Source: Thalassospira profundimaris | Lineage (GTDB): Bacteria > Pseudomonadota > Alphaproteobacteria > Rhodospirillales > Thalassospiraceae | Assembly: GCF_003326675.1 (NCBI RefSeq) | Contig: NZ_JPWF01000024.1 | Coordinates: 1-36,324, forward strand | Length of the DNA: 36,324 nucleotides | Reading direction: 5' to 3' | The notes under the pieces: model-generated | What the model was told of the DNA's origin: nothing | Database searches by the model: none | Seen by the model: only the letters and a program-made list of their open reading frames with translations | Shown here: positions 1 through 5,909 of the stretch, piece by piece | Numbering within the stretch: position 1 is the first letter of the stretch | How the letters are laid out: each line of letters starts with the position of its first letter | Translations under genes and position numbers: made by a program

Positions 1-275
1 GTCGGTGGAGGCGGGTTATAGGCCCCACTCCCGGAACTGTCAAACACCTTTTTGCAAAAAAATGACAGAAATGCCGTTACGCAAAATTTTTGCGCGAAAA
101 CATATATAGGTTTCACTTTTATGACCTGCAAGGGCGTCCCTGACCCAAAATTCCGGCCCATGATTATTGCCGTGCGCGAGAATGCGACTAAGATGTTCGC
201 GCCAAATCACCACCTGGCCACCAGAACAAAAGAATCACGATCCGAAAAAAGATCAAAAAAACACCGAGGACACCG
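1..275. other. intergenic leader at window edge
   Basis: I see no supportable gene here. The first 50 bases are GC-rich, followed by an AT-rich stretch containing the palindrome TTTTTGCAAAAA. An open frame at 52-357 runs into the next gene in a different frame, is rich in Arg, Lys and Pro and has no ribosome site, so I treat it as spurious. The segment probably holds the promoter of the following dehydratase gene, but I cannot place a convincing -35/-10 pair. The extreme left end could be the tail of an upstream gene cut by the window. Confidence 0.4.
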
Positions 276-1346
276 ATGGCGACCACGCCCGACACCCGAA
301 ATGCCCCAGATGATTCGCAAATCACCCCCGCCTATCCCGATCAATCAACACCAATAGAGGTGATCGACATGCATACCGGGGGCGAGCCGCTTCGTATTAT
401 TACGTCAGGCTATCCTGCCATTCCGGGCGATGACATCCTTGCCAAACGTCGATATGCCCGTGACCATCTTGATCATCTGCGCCGTTTTTTGATGTTCGAG
501 CCGCGCGGCCATTACGACATGTATGGTGCGATACTGGTCGAGCCCAGCCTGCCCGAAGCCGATCTGGCGGTTTTGTTCATTCATAATGAGGGCTATTCGA
601 CCATGTGCGGCCATGCGATTCTGGCACTTGGTCGTTACGCGATTGATTATGGTCTGGTCAAAGCAGTTGAGCCGGTCACGCAGGTCAATATCGAATGCCC
701 GTGCGGATTGGTCCGCGCCGAGGTCGACGTAACCAATGGCAAAACCGGCAAGGTTCGGTTTTCATCCGTACCATCATTCATGTTTGCCGCCGATCTTGAG
801 TTTTGCCTGTCAGATGGCAGGGTGTTTAAAACCGATATCGGATATGGCGGTGCGTTTTATGCCATTCTTGATGCCGGGCAGTTTGACATTGCGATTACGC
901 CAGAGAATGTCAGTCGCCTGACCGCCCTTTCAGAAGAGATTTATCAGGTGGTAAATGACAGCATCATGCTTTCCCACCCCGATCATGATGACCTGGCATT
1001 TCTGTATGGTGCGATCCTGACCGACGGGCGCGACGCATTCGGGTCTGATCCGACACGTAATATATGTGTGTTTGCCAAAAATCAGGTTGATCGCAGCCCG
1101 ACCGGATCGGGCGTCAGTGCGCGCCTTGCCATTCAGCATGCCAAGGGCCTGATCAAACGCGGTCAAACCCGCCAGTTTGAAAGCGTGATCGGATCGGGTT
1201 TTGAAGGATCGGTCGAGGATGTCACCACATGTGGCCCGCACGCCGCGATTATCGCATCGGTGCGCGGACAGGCCCATTACAGCGGCAAGGCCAGTTTCTG
1301 GTATGAAGATGGCGATGATGTCGGGCGCGGTTTTATTGTCCGCTAG
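276..1346 (+). CDS. trans-3-hydroxy-L-proline dehydratase (proline racemase family)
   Basis: A 356-residue member of the proline racemase/epimerase superfamily, cytoplasmic. The first catalytic Cys is present in the motif STMCGH (Cys111). At the second site, DRSPTGSG, Thr276 stands where racemases and epimerases have Cys. In characterised relatives this Cys/Thr pair marks trans-3-hydroxy-L-proline dehydratases, which form 1-pyrroline-2-carboxylate and do not racemise. The substrate loop GGAFYA is at about 191-196. The ATG at 276 is preceded by GAGGA at 266-270, five bases upstream. About 25 residues at the N-terminus precede the conserved IDMHTGGEP core, a slightly long tail. The gene converges on the GntR regulator and sits beside hydroxyproline genes, which supports the role. 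No pyrroline-2-carboxylate reductase is in the window. The family is certain; the exact substrate is inferred from the Cys/Thr signature. Confidence 0.87.
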   Translation: MATTPDTRNAPDDSQITPAYPDQSTPIEVIDMHTGGEPLRIITSGYPAIPGDDILAKRRYARDHLDHLRRFLMFEPRGHYDMYGAILVEPSLPEADLAVLFIHNEGYSTMCGHAILALGRYAIDYGLVKAVEPVTQVNIECPCGLVRAEVDVTNGKTGKVRFSSVPSFMFAADLEFCLSDGRVFKTDIGYGGAFYAILDAGQFDIAITPENVSRLTALSEEIYQVVNDSIMLSHPDHDDLAFLYGAILTDGRDAFGSDPTRNICVFAKNQVDRSPTGSGVSARLAIQHAKGLIKRGQTRQFESVIGSGFEGSVEDVTTCGPHAAIIASVRGQAHYSGKASFWYEDGDDVGRGFIVR

Positions 1347-1385
1347 GCACCTGAGCCCATCTAGGCCACAGAGCCCATCACAGCA

Positions 1386-1417
1386 AAAAAGGGATGCCAG
1401 ATGCGGCATCCCTTTTT
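1386..1417. terminator. bidirectional intrinsic terminator
   Basis: A 13-bp perfect stem (1386-1398 with 1405-1417) closes a six-base loop. The stem has a GGGATGCC core flanked by A5 on the left and T5 on the right, so each strand has a U-tract. It lies between two convergent genes, the dehydratase ending at 1346 and the GntR gene ending at 1460, and can serve both. Confidence 0.9.
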
Positions 1418-1459
1418 AGTTTTCTGACGATATCTTGGCGATATCCTTGCGAAAGCCGC

Positions 1460-2128
1460 CTATTCGCGGGCCTTGCGCAGACATTCCATCAGACTGTCGG
1501 CCGAGCTTTGGATATGATCGGCAAGCAATTCGACCGCTTCGTCGGTATTGCCGGCCTTGCAGGCTTCGAAAATCTGGTGATGTTCGCGTTCGGCCCGATC
1601 CGTCGCGCCGGACAATGCCAGCTGCGCCTGGGTGAAGCGCACCGTATTGTTGCCAATCATGCGAATGATTTCGAGGGTCTTGGGCCGGTTCGATGCACGA
1701 TAAAGCCGGTCATGGAATTCGCGGTTAAGCTCGCCCCATCTGGCAACATCCCCCGACCGGAAGGCTTCATCATAAACCAGCAAAATATCTTCGACCGATT
1801 TCAGATCGGCCGGGGTCAGACGCGGGACGGCGTGACGCAAGAGTTCACATTCAAGAAGCTTGCGGACCTCGAACAGTTCTTCGATCTCGTCAAGCGAAAG
1901 CTGGGAAACAATCGCGCCCTTGTGCGGCTGAAAAGATACCAGACCTTCGGCGTCAAGACGCTGCAAAGCTTCGCGGACCGGAATACGCGAGACGTTATAT
2001 TCACCGGCGATTGCATCCTGTCGCAACTGGAAGCCTGCGGGGAAATCGCCAGAAAGAATACGCGCCCGAAGGTCTTCGGTCACCTGATCGGTGATGGTGC
2101 GGCGGGTAAAACGCGGTGATGCGGTCAT
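1460..2128 (-). CDS. GntR family transcriptional regulator, FCD subfamily
   Basis: A 222-residue DNA-binding regulator. Residues 10-75 form the GntR winged helix: DQVTEDLRARILSGDF, then SRIPVREALQRLDAEGLV and a wing with QPHKGAIV. Residues about 80-210 form the all-helical FCD ligand domain, with acidic and His positions (EFHDRLY near 137-143, REHHQIF near 181-187) of the kind that bind a metal and a carboxylate ligand. The length is normal. It lies between the dehydratase and the 4-hydroxyproline epimerase and is separated from both by terminators, so it is probably a monocistronic local regulator. The likely inducer is hydroxyproline or a pathway intermediate, inferred from context only. 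Palindromes upstream of this gene and of the operon starting at 5705 are candidate sites. Confidence 0.9.
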   Translation of the reverse strand: MTASPRFTRRTITDQVTEDLRARILSGDFPAGFQLRQDAIAGEYNVSRIPVREALQRLDAEGLVSFQPHKGAIVSQLSLDEIEELFEVRKLLECELLRHAVPRLTPADLKSVEDILLVYDEAFRSGDVARWGELNREFHDRLYRASNRPKTLEIIRMIGNNTVRFTQAQLALSGATDRAEREHHQIFEACKAGNTDEAVELLADHIQSSADSLMECLRKARE

Positions 2129-2248
2129 TTCAGCTCTTTATATTATGGTACCCGAAATCATGGCATACGGGTCAATCCGGCGTCAGACAGAGCAAGGCTG
2201 TCCTTTAACAGTCATAACGTCGGCCCGGCCAAGTCGCAATATAATTGC

Positions 2249-2257
2249 ATACTGTAT
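2249..2257. promoter_or_regulatory. possible GntR operator upstream of the regulator gene
   Basis: The sequence ATAC-T-GTAT is a perfect odd palindrome in the AT-rich region upstream of the GntR gene, which starts at 2128. It shares the ATAC core with the two palindromes at 5769-5782 and 5800-5809, suggesting autoregulation. It is short, so chance is possible. Confidence 0.35.
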
Positions 2258-2285
2258 AATTTCTTATCATCCCGCAACATACGAC

Positions 2286-2311
2286 AAAGGGGGCATAAAG
2301 CCCCCCTTTTT
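2286..2311. terminator. terminator after the hydroxyproline operon
   Basis: A GC-rich stem GGGGGC (2289-2294) pairs with GCCCCC (2300-2305) around the loop ATAAA, flanked by AAA on the left and T5 on the right. It lies 22 bases beyond the stop of the epimerase gene (minus strand), where it would end the operon. The longer T-run is on the plus strand, so termination on the minus strand may be weaker or the element may work in both directions. Confidence 0.7.
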
Positions 2312-2332
2312 GGTAAATCAGTGCCAATGGCC

Positions 2333-3334
2333 CTATTTGACGATAAAGCCATGGGCATAAGGATCCCGGTCATCAATGAAGATGGTGTTATAGCCGTGTT
2401 TGCGCGCCCAGCCTTCGATGCCCGGCACCACGGCGTCAAAGTCACCAACCTTGGTTTTCTCGACCACGGTGACCCGGAACTGTGAACCGATGATGCTTTC
2501 ATGCACCAGCTCGTCCGCCGGGTCCCACTGCCCCTTGGCAACCAGTTGCGCCAGACGGGCCGATGAACCGGTGCCGCACGGGGAACGGTCAATACCCTTG
2601 TCGCCATAAAACACCGCGTTGCGATGGGTACTTCCGGCCTGGGTCGGTTTGCCAGTCCACTGGATATGGGAAAGTCCCTTGATATCGGGATAGAGCGGAT
2701 GAACGAAGGTGTTTTCCGCATTCAGGCGACGGCGCAGTTCCGGGCTGATACGTTGCAGATCGCCAACCGTGAAATCGGCCATGTCGCGGAAGTTTTCCTG
2801 CGGTTCGACAATCGCATAGAAATTGCCGCCATAAGCAACATCAACCTTGATCGGGCCGAGATCGGGGCAATCAACCTCGATATCGGTTTTATAAAGGAAG
2901 GACGGCACGTTGGTCAGTTTGACCGATTCAACGTAATCGCCGACCTGTTTATATTCGGCAATCACCAGACCCGCCGGGGTTTCAAGGCGCAGACGACCCG
3001 GTGTTTTCGGTTTTACCAGACCTTCCTCGATCGCCATGGTAACGGTCCCGATGGTGCCATGACCGCACATCGGAAGACATCCCGAGGTTTCGATGAACAG
3101 AACCGCAACGTCATAATCATCCGAAGTCGGATCATACAGGATCGAACCCGACATGATGTCATGGCCGCGCGGCTCGAACATCAGGCCGGTGCGGATCCAG
3201 TCATATTCGGCCAGAAAGTGCGCACGCTTTTCGAGCATGTTGGCACCTTCGAGTTTTGGTCCACCGCCTGCAACCAGTCGAACCGGATTGCCACAGGTAT
3301 GACCGTCTACGCAAAAGAAGCTGTTTTTCGCCAT
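2333..3334 (-). CDS. 4-hydroxyproline 2-epimerase
   Basis: A 333-residue proline racemase family enzyme, the normal length for the family. Both catalytic cysteines are present: Cys90 in CLPMCGHGT and Cys253 in DRSPCGTGS. It should therefore be a true two-base epimerase, unlike the Cys/Thr paralogue at 276-1346. The SGCLPMCGHGTIG context is typical of 4-hydroxyproline 2-epimerases, which convert trans-4-hydroxy-L-proline to cis-4-hydroxy-D-proline. It follows the FAD dehydrogenase gene by 14 bases and is the last gene of the operon, the classical order for epimerase and D-hydroxyproline dehydrogenase acting in sequence. Equivalent genes are called hypRE or lhpA in other species. Proline racemase activity is the alternative, less likely given the neighbours. 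Confidence 0.92.
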   Translation of the reverse strand: MAKNSFFCVDGHTCGNPVRLVAGGGPKLEGANMLEKRAHFLAEYDWIRTGLMFEPRGHDIMSGSILYDPTSDDYDVAVLFIETSGCLPMCGHGTIGTVTMAIEEGLVKPKTPGRLRLETPAGLVIAEYKQVGDYVESVKLTNVPSFLYKTDIEVDCPDLGPIKVDVAYGGNFYAIVEPQENFRDMADFTVGDLQRISPELRRRLNAENTFVHPLYPDIKGLSHIQWTGKPTQAGSTHRNAVFYGDKGIDRSPCGTGSSARLAQLVAKGQWDPADELVHESIIGSQFRVTVVEKTKVGDFDAVVPGIEGWARKHGYNTIFIDDRDPYAHGFIVK

Positions 3335-3348
3335 TATGGGGCCTGCAC

Positions 3349-4632
3349 TCAGAAGCGATTAATACGATAGGGCGTCATGTCGATGGGCGCTTGCGATCCG
3401 GTGACAAGATCGGAAATCAAACGCCCCGTGGTCGCCCCCATGGTCAGGCCAAGATGGCCATGACCGAACGAGAAGAAGACATTGCGATGTTTCGGGCTTT
3501 TGGAAATGACCGGCTTTGAATCGGGCATCGAGGGCCGGAAGCCCATCCATTCGGTGCCGCCTTCGGCATTGAGTTTCGGCATGACCTGCTTGCCCTTGGC
3601 AAACAGGGCCTTGGCGCGATCATAATTGGGCGGCGCAATCAGACCGCCAAGTTCGACCGCACCGCCAACGCGAATGCCCATTTCCATCGGAGTCAGAATG
3701 ATGCTGTCATCAGCACTGATGATGGTGCGTGACAGTTTGACATCATGATAGGGAACGGTGGTGTTATAGCCACGTTCCGTATCAAGCGGCACCGGCGACC
3801 CCAGACGTTTGGCCAGCGTTTTTGACCAAGCACCACACGCAACCACCAGCGTATCAAAGGTCACCTGATCCCCGGTCGTGGTCATGGCCGCGCGCGGCTG
3901 CCCGTCGCGATAGACGAAATCGGTAACTTCGGCGGTCTGGAATTTGCCACCGCGCTCAATGAAGTGCTTATACAGACCGGTCACGATCTTGAAGGGATCA
4001 AGAACACGGCCCCAGTCTTCTTCGATCACACCGCACGGGAAGATCGGTGCAAGATCAGGTTCGAGATCCATGATCTCGTCCTTGGTGATATCGCGGATTT
4101 TGATGCCTTTGCGACGGCGCAGATCAATGCCGTATTCCGCTTCGCGTCGGGTCTTTTCGGAGCGATAGACACCAAGTGCGCCTTCCTTTTTAAAGACCGC
4201 ATCATTCAGACCGGCCTCGGCAATCACCGGCTCGTAATCTTCCCAGACGCGATTAAGGATCGCTGCCAGTTCGGAACTGATCTGTTCAACCCGACTTTTG
4301 GAGCTTGCCGCAATGAAGCGCAGCAGCCAGGGCATCATTTTGGGCAGATAGCTCCAGCGGATTGAAAGCGGACCATAAGGATCCATCAGCCAACCCGGCA
4401 CATTAAGCAGCGTTCCGGGCATCGCAATCGGGGCGCATTCGGAAACCGCAATCCCGCCGGCATTGCCAAACGAGGTGCCCCTGCCCGGTTCACCGCGATC
4501 AAGAATGGTAACGTCATAGGCCTTTTTCAAAAGAGCCAGACCGACATTCACCCCGACAATGCCAGCACCAATGACGACAGCCTTTTTGCCATCACTTGCC
4601 GGGTTTTGGGTATCGGGTTTGGAATTGGTCAT
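3349..4632 (-). CDS. FAD-dependent D-amino acid (D-hydroxyproline) dehydrogenase
   Basis: A 427-residue DAO-family flavoprotein. The FAD-binding Rossmann motif GAGIVG is at about residues 22-27, followed by an acidic strand end (ILDRGEPGRGTSFGNAG), as in DadA. The C-terminal part carries GFRPSMPDSKPVI and FSFGHGHLGLTMGATTG, typical of this family. I place the start at 4632 (MTNSKP) because a GCGAGG-like site precedes it and because 57 extra residues in the longer frame have no family character and would contain the intercistronic hairpin. It probably oxidises cis-4-hydroxy-D-proline to 1-pyrroline-4-hydroxy-2-carboxylate, passing electrons to the respiratory chain. It lies between the DapA-like deaminase and the epimerase in one operon. 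General D-amino acid dehydrogenase (DadA) activity is the alternative. Confidence 0.88.
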   Translation of the reverse strand: MTNSKPDTQNPASDGKKAVVIGAGIVGVNVGLALLKKAYDVTILDRGEPGRGTSFGNAGGIAVSECAPIAMPGTLLNVPGWLMDPYGPLSIRWSYLPKMMPWLLRFIAASSKSRVEQISSELAAILNRVWEDYEPVIAEAGLNDAVFKKEGALGVYRSEKTRREAEYGIDLRRRKGIKIRDITKDEIMDLEPDLAPIFPCGVIEEDWGRVLDPFKIVTGLYKHFIERGGKFQTAEVTDFVYRDGQPRAAMTTTGDQVTFDTLVVACGAWSKTLAKRLGSPVPLDTERGYNTTVPYHDVKLSRTIISADDSIILTPMEMGIRVGGAVELGGLIAPPNYDRAKALFAKGKQVMPKLNAEGGTEWMGFRPSMPDSKPVISKSPKHRNVFFSFGHGHLGLTMGATTGRLISDLVTGSQAPIDMTPYRINRF

Positions 4633-4700
4633 TTCGGGGCCTCGCCTGATGTGGTGCGCGTTCGGTTTCTTGTCGTAAGCGCCCGCCAGATGGCAGGAAA

Positions 4701-4726
4701 CTCCCCCGTGCCAAAGCATGGGGGAG
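4701..4726. promoter_or_regulatory. intercistronic hairpin in the hydroxyproline operon
   Basis: A stem of 11 pairs (4701-4711 with 4716-4726, one G-T wobble) closes the loop CAAA. It lies in the 176-base gap between the DapA-like gene and the FAD dehydrogenase gene. On the transcribed minus strand it is followed only by TTT, so it could be a partial terminator or an mRNA-stabilising element that makes expression of the first gene higher than the rest. Confidence 0.6.
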
Positions 4727-4808
4727 CTCACTGTTCCATCAAACGGACCTGGAATGCAATCACGGTTTTGCGGGTGCGGGAGGTGTGATTGCATTCGTCG
4801 CACAGGGC

Positions 4809-5705
4809 TTAAAGCGACGGGCGCGTATCGATGGCTTTTTGAATGGTTGCCTTGATGGTTTCGAGCTCCTTGCCAACCAGCGGCAGACGCGGTGCGCGAA
4901 CATGCGGCTTGCCAACGCCGGTCATTTCCTGAGCCAGCTTGATGTACTGGACCAGCTTGGCGTGAACATCCATGTGCAGGACCGGGGTGAACCAGCGATA
5001 GATTTCAAGGGCTTCTTTGTATTTGCCTTCTGAAAGCAGCTTCCAGAGTGCAACCGATTCTTTCGGGAAGGCATCGGTGAAACCGGAAATCCAGCCAACA
5101 GCACCAAGCACCTGGGTCTCCATGACAAGGTCATCCATGCCACAGAACAGAACGAAACGGTCACCACAGGCATTATAGATATCGGTGATACGACGCGGAT
5201 CGCCCGAGCTTTCCTTGATCGCAACCAGGTTTTTGACGTCGGCAAGCTGGTTGAATTCTTCCGGCTTGATGTCGATGCGATAGGCACCCGGGTTGTTGTA
5301 GATCATGATCGGCAGCTTGGTTGCATTGGCAACCGTGCGGAAATGTTCGATATTTTCGCGCGGATCGGCAGTGTAAACCATGCCGGGCAGAAGCATCAGG
5401 CCATCAGCGCCGATTTTCTCGCATTCCTGGACATAACGGATAGCCGAACGGGTCGAGCTTTCAGCAACACCGGAAAGAACCGGGATACGACCCTTGGTGA
5501 TTTCCACAGCAAGTTTCAGGACGGCAATTTTTTCTTCCGGATCAAGGGCGGTGTTTTCACCGACCGAACCCAGCATCACCAGACCGTCAACACCTGCTTC
5601 GATCAGGGCTTCGATCTGTTCTGCGGTCATATCGAAATCGATAGAACCATCTTCGTTCATCTGGGTTGCAACGGCGGGGAAAACGCCAGTCCAGTTTACC
5701 TGCAT
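4809..5705 (-). CDS. DapA/NAL family lyase, probable 1-pyrroline-4-hydroxy-2-carboxylate deaminase
   Basis: A 298-residue (beta/alpha)8 barrel of the dihydrodipicolinate synthase family. The Schiff-base lysine is Lys164 in VAIKESSGD and the catalytic tyrosine is Tyr136 in IMIYNNPG. The usual GTTGE loop reads GSVGEN at about 46-51. The length is normal. It is the first gene of the operon that continues with D-hydroxyproline dehydrogenase and the epimerase. In hydroxyproline catabolism a DapA-family enzyme deaminates 1-pyrroline-4-hydroxy-2-carboxylate to 2-oxoglutarate semialdehyde, so I infer that role rather than lysine biosynthesis. A strong GGAGGTTA-like ribosome site precedes the ATG. The next step, 2-oxoglutarate semialdehyde dehydrogenase, has no gene in the operon; the aldehyde dehydrogenase at 14118-15578 is a remote candidate. 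Confidence 0.85.
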   Translation of the reverse strand: MQVNWTGVFPAVATQMNEDGSIDFDMTAEQIEALIEAGVDGLVMLGSVGENTALDPEEKIAVLKLAVEITKGRIPVLSGVAESSTRSAIRYVQECEKIGADGLMLLPGMVYTADPRENIEHFRTVANATKLPIMIYNNPGAYRIDIKPEEFNQLADVKNLVAIKESSGDPRRITDIYNACGDRFVLFCGMDDLVMETQVLGAVGWISGFTDAFPKESVALWKLLSEGKYKEALEIYRWFTPVLHMDVHAKLVQYIKLAQEMTGVGKPHVRAPRLPLVGKELETIKATIQKAIDTRPSL

Positions 5706-5768
5706 GGGAAAGTAACCTCCTGATTTGGCGGGTCAATTTTACGCCCCACCAACAATGTTCAAACGTTT

Positions 5769-5782
5769 TGGTCATACGACCA
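5769..5782. promoter_or_regulatory. candidate GntR operator TGGTC-N4-GACCA
   Basis: TGGTC and GACCA are perfect inverted arms around ATAC. The form fits the general GntR/FadR-type pattern of GT and AC half-sites. It lies 64 bases before the start codon of the DapA-like gene and just downstream of the proposed transcription start, a position suited to repression. Confidence 0.6.
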
Positions 5783-5799
5783 TCTGCAATTCATGTATA

Positions 5800-5809
5800 T
5801 TGTATACAA
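5800..5809. promoter_or_regulatory. candidate GntR operator TTGTATACAA over the -10 box
   Basis: A perfect 10-base palindrome of the TTGTATACAA type known for FCD-subfamily GntR proteins. It overlaps the proposed -10 hexamer of the operon that starts at 5705. It is a second site with its centre about 29 bases from the palindrome at 5769-5782. Confidence 0.6.
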
Positions 5810-5829
5810 AATAAAGAATGCGGGTGCAA
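5801..5829 (-). promoter_or_regulatory. putative sigma70 promoter of the hydroxyproline operon
   Basis: Read on the minus strand, TTGCAC (5829-5824) is followed after 17 bases by TATACA (5806-5801). The -35 match is weak (3 of 6) and the -10 match is fair (4 of 6). Spacing is ideal and the -10 lies inside a palindromic operator candidate. Confidence 0.45.
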
Positions 5830-5850
5830 CGGGATTCTTCAACAAAAAGA

Positions 5851-5874
5851 AAAGGGCCCGCGAACGGGCCCTTT
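5851..5874 (-). terminator. intrinsic terminator after the ligase-glycosyltransferase gene
   Basis: A 10-bp perfect stem, AAAGGGCCCG (5851-5860) with CGGGCCCTTT (5865-5874), closes the loop CGAA. Read on the minus strand it runs into a T-rich tract (TTTTCTTTTTG). It lies 35 bases beyond the stop of the gene at 5910-8324. Confidence 0.9.
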
Positions 5875-5909
5875 AACGTCATGATATCAATGTCTTGCCG
5901 ATAAGGTGA

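Noticed and set aside
52..357. 101-residue plus-strand open frame at the left edge
   Set aside because: It overlaps the well-supported dehydratase start in another frame, has no ribosome site and an atypical Arg/Lys/Pro composition.
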